Shown: piece by piece, positions 22,640 to 33,480 of the stretch
Layout: the number at the start of each line of letters is the position of its first letter
How positions within the stretch are numbered: position 1 is the first letter of the stretch
From: Ceratotherium simum simum
Taxonomy: Eukaryota; Chordata; Mammalia; Perissodactyla; Rhinocerotidae
NCBI RefSeq assembly: GCF_000283155.1
Contig: NW_004454229.1
Span: 7,888,534 to 7,952,533, forward strand
DNA: 64,000 bases
Reading direction: 5' to 3'
The notes under the pieces: model-generated
What the model was told of the DNA's origin: nothing
The model's database searches: none
Seen by the model: the letters and a program-made list of their open reading frames with translations, nothing else
Position numbers and translations under genes: made by a program

Positions 22640-23585
22640 AAGTCCTGTGTAACTCAGACTTCAATCATTTGTATTTCCATTGTGACTAATGATTGAGCAT
22701 TTTTTTGTGATATGTTCATTGGCTATTCCTATAGCTATCTTTGTGAAGTTTCTATTAAAATATTTTGCTTTTTATTGTCTTTTTATTATTGAATTTGAGA
22801 ATTCTTTATATATTCTGGACATTAGTTCTTTGTCAGGCATGTGTTCTCCAAATTTCTCCTAGTTTGTGCCATACTTACTCATTTTCTTAATGGTATCTTT
22901 TGATGATAATGTTTTTAACTTTGATGTGGTCTAATTTATTCATTTTTTATGATATTGCATTCTGTGGTCCTGTCTAAAAAAACTTCCTATCTCCAAAAAA
23001 AATCTAAGTGCAAATATAGTATCCTAAGTTTTCTAGAAACTTTAGTTCTAGTTTTTAAGTTTAGTTGTATAATCCATTTAAAACTAAGTTCTCTGGGGTG
23101 AGACAGGAATTGAGGTACAGGTTTTTCTAAATGGATATCTAATGGGTCCAGCATCGTTTGCTGAAAAGATTATCCTTTCCACCATGGTACCTTTGTCACA
23201 AATGAAAATACCAGTAAGTATGGGCCTGTTTCTGGATCTCTCTTCATTTTCATTGACTGTTTGTTGATCTTTATGCCAGTGCCACGCTGTCTTGATTATA
23301 GGAGCCTTGTACTAAGCCTTGAACTCAATTTGAGTCCTCCACATTTGTCCTTTTTCAAGATTACTTTGGATATTTTAGGTCCTTTGCATTTCCATATAAA
23401 TTTTAGAATAAGCTTATTAAATATCTACAAAGAAAGCCTGATGGGAAGACTAGAATTTCGTGGAATTTATAGATCATTTGAGGAGAATTAAAAGCTCAGT
23501 AACATTGAGTCTTTCAATTAATGAACGTGGTATCTGTCTCCATTTATTTAGCTCTTTTAAAATTTCTTGGGTAAGTACTTTCAGA
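22640..23585 (-). pseudogene. LINE-1 ORF2 fragment, antisense
   Basis: Reading on the plus strand, the sequence follows the well-known antisense L1 ORF2 region: 'gattgagcatttttttgtga', 'gaattctttatatattctgg', 'ttagttctttgtcaggcatg', 'cagcatcgtttgctgaaaag', 'atctttatgccagtgccacg', 'ttgcatttccatataaattt' and 'gtctccatttatttagctct'. Many frame breaks, so it is inactive and old. Confidence 0.85.
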
Positions 23586-23589
23586 ATGG

Positions 23590-23960
23590 TAGTGAGGACC
23601 TCTGAAAATACACTCCTTCACAAAAGTAACAAGAACACTAGCGAAAAATTGTCAAAATCAACTTTTAAAGATCTCTGGAAATTAGCCAAAGACTTGCAAA
23701 AATTTAAGTAGTTTATTCAAGAAAAACAGAACCTTAGTAAGAACAGCAAATTTCGTGGTGCTTTAAAACTTGCCCTGTTCCCCATGCCCCTCTCCTGAGA
23801 TCCATGGGAGCCTTGAAAACCAATGGCCTCGGAATCATGGTAGCCAGGAATATCAGCAGCTTAGCACTGGAGGGGCAAAATGAGATGGATGCTTCCCAAA
23901 AAGCTCCATTTCCAGAGTACAGTCTTTATTTGACATGCAATTCTCTGGAAATCTTCAGTC
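23590..23960 (+). repeat. Possible LINE-1 5' UTR piece
   Basis: The run 'acaagaacactagcgaaaaa', 'ttgtcaaaatcaacttttaa' and 'attagccaaagacttgcaaa' resembles old L1 5' regions as I recall them. If so, it is in the opposite orientation to the ORF2 piece immediately to its left, which would fit an inversion during insertion. Confidence 0.35.
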
Positions 23961-24188
23961 ACATACCTCGTCTTTGACCTGACTCAGAGTTACTCTTTGC
24001 AAACTGCCTTTTCCAGAGGGCATTTGTCAAAAACAATCAGCAGCAATCATTTAACATCACGGAGCCTGAGGTGGCCATCACGGGGTAAACAAAAAGCTGA
24101 TCAACAAACCTAAAAGGAAAAGCTGGGGAATGGTATGTCCATAAGGGGTTTGGAAGAGCTCTAACATATTCCTGGGAATCTAGAAAGC

Positions 24189-24190
<2 letters not shown>

Positions 24191-24225
<35 letters not shown>
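24191..24225. repeat. CA dinucleotide microsatellite
   Basis: A run of CA units of about 35 bp with one early interruption, next to 'gtgttgtgtg'. Two overlapping open frames on the minus strand are only translations of this repeat. Confidence 0.95.
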
Positions 24226-24228
<3 letters not shown>

Positions 24229-24529
24229 TTGTGTGCATGCTCAGCAAAGACCTGAGAAGGTCTGAATCTCTTGCCTCTAGCTGCCCTTGAGGCTCTATAG
24301 AAGCAGGAGTGAAAGCTAAGGTCGAGTTGTAAACTGCCCGCCAGAGCTTAGAAGGCATGCCTCAAAGCACACACAAAGCCCCTCAGCAGAGGTTGGGCTA
24401 TTTATTGGTTCAAAGCATATAAGGAGATCTCTGTTCAATCATTAGTTGACCACTAAGCTAACCAAGCAGAGACTTCAGTGGCCATGTATTTAAAGTGAAG
24501 GTTCTTCCACCTAACATACATAGGAAAAA
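24226..24529. other. No recognised feature
   Basis: Nothing recognised besides the flanks of the microsatellite. Confidence 0.4.
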
Positions 24530-24645
24530 CCAGAGGAACTTAAATTGCAGAATCCAAGACCTTACCTCCAGAGATTCTCAATCAGTACATCTGGGATAGA
24601 GTCCCAGAATCGGTGTCATCTGGACCGATCAGAAGTTTGACTACC
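24530..24645 (+). repeat. MER5-like hAT fragment
   Basis: 'ccagaggaacttaaattgcagaatcc', 'cagagattctcaatcagtac' and a 'tcccagaatcggtgtcatct' block match the middle of MER5-type elements. Confidence 0.5.
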
Positions 24646-25379
24646 TCTTCAATAGGACAAACAGTGCACATCAGTGATACAGATGGCTCATGGAACATAT
24701 TTTTCTAAATGGAACCATAAGTCTCCATTACCGTTTCTTAATCAACGGAATATGGGCAAAAGAGATGGTTTTTAACAAGGAGCTGATGAGAATTACGAAA
24801 GGGATTCAGCCAATTTCTGCTCTGAATACATTGAGGTGCTTATAGGGTTTATGTGGAGATTGGTGGCAGGCAGGTAGAGAATAAAGCTACGTCTTAAATC
24901 CTTAGATCACATGGCAATCTGGTAGGGAGTAATGTTTGAAATCATGGTAGAAATTACCAAAGCAGAATGAATAGTTTCCTGGGCTGGGCCACATTATGCT
25001 TTTGCTCCTTGAAAGGTATTTAGAGACTCCCCTGACTCAGTACTTTAGTGAAAATGAAGTGCCTTTAAAGGCCTTGATTTTCAGCATCAGGAACCTCTGC
25101 ATGTTTCGTTTCTGATTTGCCACTAAAGTTTATTTCATGCAAATCCCATTAGGTGGGAGTTGGATATACTTCCTTTTAATCTTTATTGGAAATAGCCATT
25201 TTAAGTGTTCTTCCCTAACATGTTGCACAGCAAGAGTCATTGTATTTAGTCATAAATTTTATTTTTATTGTACATAGCTTTTATGCAGACACTGCTCTTT
25301 TGAATTTTCTTCTATAAATATTTTTATTGTAGACCATAGTAGGTGCACACAAAGAGCATAACATGAACAGTTGTTGCAG
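24646..25379. other. No recognised feature
   Basis: A/T-rich sequence. 'ataaatatttttattgtagacca' near 25,315 hints at more antisense L1 but is too short. Confidence 0.4.
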
Positions 25380-25768
25380 GTCAATTTCTTAAGAAAGTGG
25401 GCTGAGATGGAGATTTGCATGCAGGAAGTTTATTGGGGAGTGCTCTCAGGAGCAATGCCCTTGGGGAAGGGAAAGAAGCAGGATTGGGCAGAGGGAGAAG
25501 TCGACCTGTGACACCCATCACAACAAAGGCCTCAGCCAGTCCCACAGAGAACTCTTGTTCCACTTTAGGATGACTCTGACAGGCCATCCCAGATCCAAAG
25601 TCCCGAAATTTTGGGGGCCAGTCGCTGAATGCCGGCTGGCTCTGGAAGTAAGCATGGTCTTGGGCTGGCAGCTCTCTTCAGCCAAGGGCAAGATGGAGTA
25701 AGATTCAGCTTAGAGCTGTTAGCTGTTGACATTTCCAGAAGCTGAGGGAATGAGTGCTCGATCCTGAT
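25380..25768 (-). repeat. LINE-1-type 3' end
   Basis: 'gatggagatttgcatgcaggaagtttattggggagtgctctcagg' (in outline) is the antisense terminus of an old L1M-type 3' UTR, the same general class as the copies at 15,365-16,210 and of the modules within the array. It lies directly left of the G tract and the inverted array fragment. Confidence 0.55.
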
Positions 25769-25797
25769 GTGGGGGTGGGGGTGGGGGTGGGGCTGGG
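25769..25797 (+). repeat. G-rich tandem tract (quadruplex-prone)
   Basis: Four runs of four or five G separated by single T, then CTGGG. This meets the usual sequence rule for an intramolecular G-quadruplex on the plus strand. It sits about 10 bp from the left limit of the inverted array fragment. Confidence 0.85.
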
Positions 25798-25804
25798 AGA
25801 TCCA

Positions 25805-26345
25805 GGTGGCACAACAGCATCCACTACAAGCTGATAATAGTCACAGTCTCTTGCCAAGTTTCCTGACCTGGAACACCAGGTCTGAAAGAGGCTGTATCCC
25901 CTGGAAGAAAGATCCTATTTCAACACCATGACAAGTGTTCATGGTAATAGTTTCCCACTTCTTTCCCAAAGGGACCTAAACCTATTTACTTGTGTTTCCA
26001 ACACTGGGTATTTCTCGTTCCCCAAACATTTCATGACTATTAGACACAGATTCCAAGACATCATCGATATCTGGAGATCCAAAGCATAATATGGTCCTCC
26101 TGTTGTAGAAGTTACATGTTGGGCCAGATAATTGAGTCCTGACAGCATTCTGACACAAACTCAGTGTCCACAGACCCACCCAGTGGTCAATTCCTTGGCA
26201 CCTGACTGCATAATTGGAATGAAAATGTTTTGTTATTGGCAGATCACTAATACTGCTGTCTTAGCTTTGGGGTAAGAACTATCATCATGGAAATGACCAA
26301 AAGGAAGTTTCTAAAACTCACCTTCTAATGGCCCAGATAGAAAAT
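25805..26345 (-). repeat. Inverted fragment of the array unit
   Basis: Its reverse complement aligns with 33,560-34,075 of unit 1 and the equivalent parts of units 2-4 (near 43,580, 53,690 and 58,410). Shared blocks include 'gaccactgggtgggtctgtg', 'attatctggcccaacatg', 'gtctaatagtcatgaaatgtttgg' and 'ccaggtctgaaagaggct'. It is the only inverted piece of the unit that I found. The open frames on its minus strand carry no domain. Confidence 0.85.
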
Positions 26346-26359
26346 CAAATATTACATCC

Positions 26360-26914
26360 TTGAAAGAAATGGTGCCACCATTTAAAGCTGCATCATTCCT
26401 TTAAGTTTCCCTTAAACCAACAGTCTGGCCCCTACAAAAGCCAGGTTCCTGAAGAAAGTTTCTGGAGAAAGACTAGATTACTGTAAATTCAATTCAGTAG
26501 CAGATGAGGTATTTTGCTCAAGTTGATTAATATTGTCTCAGGTACACAACCCTGGGACAAGGTTATACATGTATATGATTGTCTTCCTGATCCTATGTCC
26601 ATTCTACCTTCTGTTGAAATAAAATCTGAAAGAACTGTAGGTCTGGACATCTGGAAGAACATTGTATTAGTTCTCTATATTGATGACATCACACAATTGG
26701 CCCAGATAAACTAGAAGTGGCAAATATATTGGAAGCACACCAGAGGGTAAGAGTTAAAAACCCATGGAGATTCAAGGGTCTGTAATTTTAAGTTTTTAAG
26801 GAGTTTAGTGCCTTGTAGGGCATACCAGGACATAGCCTCAAAGGAAAGGAGACCCCCCTCACTGTGTAGAAAGAAGCACAACGGCTGATATGACTTGTCA
26901 GGTCCTGGAGGCAG
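26360..26914 (+). pseudogene. ERVL pol remnant, reverse transcriptase part
   Basis: Around 26,680 the plus strand encodes VLYIDDI, the YxDD catalytic motif in its ERVL setting (family: VHYIDDIM). Upstream, a LLKLINIVSGT-like run corresponds to the family's LLEQINTSPGT segment. Downstream, frame-shifted pieces correspond to the CRDIPSK and KKEAQRL blocks. There are large internal losses and several frame breaks, so no activity. It is not found in the other units and lies between the inverted and the direct copies of the unit. Confidence 0.65.
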
Positions 26915-27594
26915 CATACACTACAGAGTGTCCACTGCACCTTTCTGTGGGACAGTCATTTGGTGAGTTATTCATCTTGACATTCCAACATACCCACTTC
27001 TGTTTTTTTAATCCCTTTTTCATTTATCTCATAGCCTACAACCTTAGGAGTTGCTGGAAGAAGGCTTTTCTGTTGATACCTTTAATTAGGAATCTCTCTC
27101 AAGATCTGTAAATTCCCTCCTCCCAGGATTGTGATGATAGCAAGACCAGGAGGGGATCTGGGTTCCTGATATGTGAGCTGATCTCAGGAGCTCTGTTGTC
27201 AGCCACTGAGTCCAGATAATCAATGATCAGTCAACTTAGCTACCGATTGGAAAGCTTTACCTCTGCAGGAATATTCTAGAAAGGATGAAATGTTAATCCA
27301 AATCCCTTGGAATTGAGATTGAAATTTCCTAGAAAAGGAAATCTGACATTCATGACGAATTATGGAGGATGATCAACGGTAGTTAAATATTATGGCATGT
27401 CTCAATTCTAAAATCATGGTTCTTCTAGTACTCTTTGACTAGACTAACTTGGCTACCACATGATTCCATGCCGTTAGAGTATAAATTTTGTGCTTTCTGA
27501 ACAGAATCTTCCTGGATTAGATCAAGCTCTTAATAAATGGTCTTTTCTTGATTTATTCAGTGACTAATTCAGAACAATCTGACCATGCTCCTCT

Positions 27595-27720
27595 GCCTTA
27601 ATTCATTTTCCATGGCTGAAGACATAGGCATACTTGATTCTGTCATGGCAGACACATCAACAGAAAGTCCTATAAGGGAATAGTTATACCCTCCAGTGGC
27701 CACATCTCCAGCTAATGATT
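27595..27720 (+). repeat. Module C, truncated copy in unit 0
   Basis: Starts with 'cttaattcattttccatggctg' and 'ataggcatacttgattctgt' as in units 2 and 3, keeps a 'cctccagtggccacatctcc' block, then breaks off. The 3' part, with the polyadenylation-like region, is lost. Confidence 0.65.
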
Positions 27721-28134
27721 GGGTAAGAGAAGACACAGACAACTCTGACTGAGGAAGTTTTGGTCAGCTAATGGGGGTAGAGGCAGAGGCATGTCTGTTA
27801 ACTTACGAAAAGGTCCTTATCTCCTTCATAAAAGCAGCAGAGGACCGAGGAGTAATCTTAGAGATCAAGTTCGAGATATTGCATGCTCAGCTAAAGCAGG
27901 TCTCTTGTATTAAGGTCAGGGATCTGTCTGGAAAAACTTGGGGCCCCCAAACATTGGATGGAGACATCTGGGTGTGTCCTCAATGGCTTTAGCTCTTCAC
28001 ACTTCCAAGCCTATGGCAACCAAGGAGGAATTGCTTCTCAAATATTCACCTCGCAGATCTATTTCTCTACTCAAGAGGTAATCCCTGGTGTCAGGAGGTT
28101 GTGCTGCTCAGATTTCCTTTCAAGAGAATCACAT

Positions 28135-28462
28135 GCAGAGCGAGTGGTTGCTGCCCCTTCAAATATGCTGCAGCATCTGCTGAGGCCACATTCTTTTCAG
28201 GATGCTCCCAACCAATGACAGAGCATGGCAGGGTTAAAGGAAACCGGCCACCCATGTCCAATTTGGGACTCCTTTCTAGGCAATTGTAGCCTGCAGTGTA
28301 AATCTGAGAAAGTTTTATTCATCCAGTGGGGAGCCCCAGTCAAAGTCTCCTGTTCAAAAATTCTCCTGCTTTTCTCCCCTCTTTCGTGCGGCAGACCTGC
28401 AATGCACTCCAGAGCCTCACCCCACCCAATTCTCCCACTTGTCCCCTTTATCCATTACAGTT
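28135..28462 (+). repeat. Module B in unit 0
   Basis: LINE-1-type 3' module: 'ctgccccttcaaatatgctgcag', 'gatgctcccaaccaatgac' and 'gcagacctgcaatgcactccagagcctcacccc' in outline. Its end (the 'ccatcttggtgcctgcttct' part) is removed by the deletion at 28,462. Confidence 0.7.
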
Positions 28463-30884
28463 ATGGCTGATACACAGCCATAGGTTAAGCTGTTCAAGGG
28501 TAATCTTATTTTCTAGACAACATACCCAGAGTGGTTTTATAATTGTAAGTATCTGAAGCACCTCAGCAAGGTCGCAAGCCAGGCACCAGGAAATCTCAGG
28601 AAATACCCTGAAGCCCACGCAAGGGGAGAGTAGAGATAAAGGTGCACTCCGGAGTTCAACAATGTACCCTTGTGTTGGGGTTCCTCCCCTTCACAGTACC
28701 CACTCTTTCCTCACTTTAAGATAGCAGCATCTAAATCCTTGTCTCAGGCTCTGCTCCTGAGACTGAACCCAAAATAAGGCATTCACAAATTGAAATACTA
28801 AAGATGATCATTTGTCTTCTAGGATGGGATTACAGGCATAAACATATTAGTAGTCGTCTATTCTGTCCATAAAAAGTAGGAAAATTTATACTCTTCCACA
28901 TGGATTTTCTGGCTACAAGAACAAAATCAGCCAGGTCTGTTCCTCAAACATGCAAACCACTGCCATCAATGAAGTGACACATTCTGTAATACATGTAGTG
29001 AAGTGCCTTGAAAACAGCTTTCAGGTATGGGACCCATCCCGAGTGGCCATGGAATAGGAAGCTAGGGCCTTTAAAAGTTTATCAATTGGTGCACATGGTG
29101 CCAAAACCTCAGCCCTCAGACAGCCTGGATTTGAATGGAACTAGTATGCAGATTACATGCAGATTATGACTTTGCCTGTAACGGTACAAGACAGACTATT
29201 GAACTTGATCTAACCCCAGCCTTAGTCCAAGTCTTTCTTTTCTTTAAGGCCACCCTCAATATTTTTATTTCTCAGAACCTTGGAGAGCTTCAGCCTTCAA
29301 AGCCAAGGGGCTAGGTCATCAAATAGGATGATCTTTGTGTTCCTTCTTCAGACCAAGTATTTGTTGGTATTTAACTATTTTCTTAATTTCTAGGATTAAG
29401 ATATATATAGCATATTATGCATAATCTCTATAGAATTTGTTTTTGATAGCTTAGTATAGTTAACCTTTTTAAACCTTGAAGTGCATAGTATCACATAACT
29501 ATTCAAAAAAGCATAGAGGTACTAGTAATTGTAGTTCCTATGGTTCTATTTAAAAATAGAACCTCAAGGGCGAGAAATCTCCATTGTTTAATCTCAAAGC
29601 TAAAGAAATTCAATAATCTTTTTGTAGATGCCTAACACATTCTTTCATTCATTTACTTGTGCCTGAACATCTACATTTGCTCCCAAAAGGTTAAGTTGTC
29701 AAAGCAGGAAAGGTAAGTTATTGACCAAAATTTCCTTGTGTGCCATAGATTATGATGAGCATGAAGATAATATCCATAGAAGTGAGAAATTAGTACATGC
29801 CTAGGTTGAACAAGGTTCTGGCCTATCTGCCTCTATGCTCCTTGGTCTTTTGGAATGCTCAGAAGTCAGTCAAAACAATGTGATATTTCTTCAACACAAA
29901 CATTTATAATCTGAAGAGATACCAGAATACAAACACGTCTTCTAACTTTAGAGAGAAGTCAGGCCCTCCCCAGTACCATGTGGAGTTACAATCCTGCCAG
30001 ATAAAAGCATTCTTTCAGAATCTTAAAAGGTAGAAAGAAAACACTCATGTCATGATAAGCTCTTTAAGAATTGCTACCAGATTGAATTTATTGCTCATAA
30101 GAAAAGTTACCAGTGTGAATAATTAATATTATCCTAGGAAATGCTATGATTTCCCACCAGTCACACTGGTGAGGAGCCTGATCTCGTAAGTGTTATGAGC
30201 ACCAGTCAGAAATGATTAGTATTGGTTTAAATATAGGCAATATATCAGCCATACCAAATTACTTACCGTGTAAAAAATATACGTGTAGTGTCTATTGTGA
30301 ACTGAATTCTGATTTTTTGAATATCATTTAGAATATACATTCTGTGTGAATCTACCAATGTACATTAAAATAAAGAATATCAAATTCGGTTGTCAGCGTA
30401 AAACTCATAGCACAGAACAAGCATCAATTCTAACATCCTCTGTATATTCTACCACTGTGCCATGTTGTTAAATCTTTAAAATGAACACTACTACAACATG
30501 GGTCTTGTGCAGTCAGTTCTGAGATACAGCAAGAAAGTCAACATATTTCTCAATCAACCTAATAGCATTGTTTGGACAAAGATTGAGAAGTATTAGAAAC
30601 TTGAAAAGCAATGTCATCAACTTGAGGGAAATAAATATTGAGAAAAAGTCTCATAACAGGCAAAGCAAATAACTCTCTTACATAGCACTGATGCCACATC
30701 CCTCCCTGAGGGCAGGCATTAATAACTCAATCCAGTACTCTTTCCTGATGCTTAGAAAAACATTGGGCTCTCTCAACATATGAGTTGAAATATGTTTGTC
30801 ATTTTCCTGATTTAAAACTGAGTAAATGATTGTGTATTAATTCCAATACTGATTGTGGCAATAAGAAGTATACAGATGGCCAAC

Positions 30885-31250
30885 AACCTCCAGCTGCCAC
30901 ACCTCCAGGGTCTACCACCACGTTCATGCCAAGGCCACATTCCTCCCGTATTGTTCTCAGTTTAAGGCTTAGTTCTGCCCAACACAGGACTCTATGGGCA
31001 ATCTAGCACTAGGGCTCCCCATCGCCCTGGTCAAAACTTTCTCGGAGCTGGCACACAGTCAGAGGCTCATCCTATTCAATCCTCCTTCCTTCCCACTCCT
31101 TTCACAGGTTTCAGATCTGCATCCTCTTCTGAAGGCTCTCCCACCTTTTCACACTCTCTCTCTTTTCAATTAAAGGCCTTTTTCTTACATGCCTAGTTCC
31201 ATTTAGGTACTTGCTTCTCAGAAGACCCTGATGGACACATTGGTAGTCCA
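30885..31250 (+). repeat. Module A in unit 0
   Basis: LINE-1-type 3' module: 'ctccagctgccacacctccagg', 'gccctggtcaaaactttctc', 'tttcacaggtttcagatctgcatcc' and an end at 'gcttctcagaagaccctgatgg'. It shares its order of blocks with modules B and C, so the three appear to be related insertions or internal duplicates. Confidence 0.65.
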
Positions 31251-31884
31251 AAGGTAGTAGAGTTAAGTAGGCAGGAGTTTATCCTTTTGGTGCCAATGTT
31301 GGTGATCCCAGGAGAAAGTTTTCTAGGCTGGCAGTGGTGATCAAGATAGAAAGATCACCTCCAGAAGGAAGATTTTTCTTCCAGGCACCTGCCAGGTACT
31401 AGTGTAGAATGGCAAAGCACGTTATGGGGGCCCATGTTTCTTTCTACCAGACCCTGCAAGGAATTATTCTGAGGTCACATAATGGATCTCCTGCCCTACT
31501 TGGGTGTGACTGAATACATGCCTTATTCATCCACTAACAGTTTTGACTCACTGGTCACCTCTGATGCAATTAACATCAGTGTCTGTTCAGCAGTTGGTCC
31601 ATTCATCTGGGTACTGCAAATGTTAATATACATGATGCTCCGACTTTGTACTAAAAAAGCTGAATTTCATAGTAGCTAAAAACAACTTGCCAATTTCTGT
31701 TCTACTTTATTAGAGGAAATTTAGAGCCAATGTACTAATTTCAAGTTTTATGACCAAAAGGAACGTTGACATATTGGTGATTTCTACAACACTTCAAGAA
31801 TACATGGAATACCATTATCGGAAGCTTAATGAGCAACTCTCCAAGATTGCATGGGAATAATTCATGTACCTTCTGAGATTCTTA

Positions 31885-32140
31885 GCCCTCCATACCTCCT
31901 GTGACACGCAGCCCCTTGCTCAAGAGGAGAGCCCAGTTGGTGCCAGTCATGTCCAACAGCCCTGGCCACAGCCTGTCCAGGATGAGGCCCGGCTTTGGCA
32001 TGGTCCACATCACGCTCTCCCACGCTGGAGCTGAAGCAGCTCTAACTGTTAGGTCCGACTTTAGAAGGCCCAGAGAAACTGTGGCTCTTCCCACCGTTTT
32101 CAGATGCAATGAAGCACTGTGGTGCGAGGTGTGAAGTCTG
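31885..32140 (-). other. GC-rich open patch of the unit, copy in unit 0
   Basis: A GC-rich island in an A/T-rich unit, open for 87 codons on the minus strand and also open for 77 codons on the plus strand. Counterparts are at 41,871-42,107 and 51,989-52,246. A VSLGL block and an MPKP.LILD block persist in the minus frame in all three. Openness on both strands argues for base composition rather than coding. No known domain. Confidence 0.4.
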
Positions 32141-33149
32141 GCCACCTGCTGTTACTCTATTTCAGTTAGAAACGATATTTCGAAATTTGTTTTGTATTAC
32201 TGGCTGGTCATGTGGATGACAACAGTTGAACCCAAACTTATGGTGTACAGAGTAGTAAATTCAAGGATTTAAGTTTAAGAATAAATAGTAACATGGAAAC
32301 TGGAGATATTTAGAAGCTTCTGTTTTCCCTAAGGAAATAACTTACAAGGGGAAAAAAAGCATGCACTTTCAAAATGTGGTAATCCCCAGGATGAGCTGAT
32401 TTATTCTCTGCTTAGAGCTACTACAAACCATCAATCCTTGATGTGAGTACAGATCTCATCAAGTCGGAGCAGGGAGGTGGCTCCTCCAGTACATTCTTCC
32501 GTCCAGGGTATGGGAATAGCTTCTAATTCAGAGATAAGAGAAGTCCATATATTGGGTTCTAAGCTATTTGGCCTTCATGGTAAGCTGCTCTAGCTAGTTA
32601 GAGCAAAACTCAGCCTGGATGAGCTAGTGGGAAATGTTAATGCATAAGGCCAGGGTGTGTCTCAACAGATCAGAAGCCTCTAAAGAATCACTGCAGAAAA
32701 AAGCACTTGATAATTCAAGGAACTGTATATTTGCATATTTTCTTGTGTGATTATAATTTAATAAGAAGTTGAAAAAGTAGAAACGCAATTGTTTGATAGT
32801 CAGCCTCAAAGGAGAATCTGAAAGACTGTCTAATCGAGGAATAAATGGCCAATGGAACCATCCATATCTTCTTCACTCTAGGCACCAGCCTCAAAGTTGC
32901 TGGATTCCTCAAATGGAAGAATGACAGCATTCATTTTGTTTAGTAAAACAGATAGATAGCTTGGGTCAGAAAGCGACAAATTCCAGACTCCTGAGAATTC
33001 AGCTTTTTATATACTTGTATTGAAGATTGAACACCATGAGACAAATCTCAATCAATAGGGAACAGGATTGTTGAATAACTCCTCCTGCCTCCCATGTCCA
33101 GGGAATCTCAGAGTTGCTCTACTTGCCCTTCAGGGATATGTCAGCAGAA

Positions 33150-33480
33150 TCCAACTCTTGTCTGCCTCCTCCAGATAGCTACCTGCTTACTCCCTCACAT
33201 CCTCTTAGCTTTGGGTCAGAGTCCCTTCAATGAATTCAACCCTGATCACCCATTTGAAAGTTAGATCCTTGTACCCCAGCATGCCTGACTCCTCCTTTAT
33301 CCCACTCCATTTATAGTGTGAACACTTTCTAAGAAACTAGAGAGCTTACTTATGTTCAGTCTATATTAAGTTAAGCTTCTTGATGGCAGGGATATTTCGC
33401 TTGCCTTCACTGAGTATCACCAGGACTTATAACGGTGTCAGACACATAGTAAACACCCACTGATTGACTGAATCTTTATC
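33150..33480 (+). repeat. L2 3' end in unit 1
   Basis: 'cttcaatgaattcaaccctgatcaccca', a 'cactccatttatagtgtgaac' block, 'gcttcttgatggcagggata' and 'acacatagtaaacacccactgattgactgaat' (in outline) follow L2. The same block is in units 2, 3 and 4, so the L2 insertion predates the amplification. Confidence 0.65.

Larger units (their letters stand above)
26915..32847 (+). repeat. Array unit 0 (left-truncated, internal deletions)
   Basis: Begins at the phase corresponding to 34,410 of unit 1. Compared with units 1 and 2 it lacks part of module C and what follows (junction near 27,720-27,760), about 460 bp at 28,462 and about 1.48 kb at 28,500. From 28,501 to 32,847 it runs colinear with the other units at roughly 75-85% identity. 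This is the most diverged copy. Confidence 0.85.

Noticed and set aside
24037..24358. Cysteine/valine-repeat open frames on the minus strand
   Set aside because: They are translations of the CA microsatellite.
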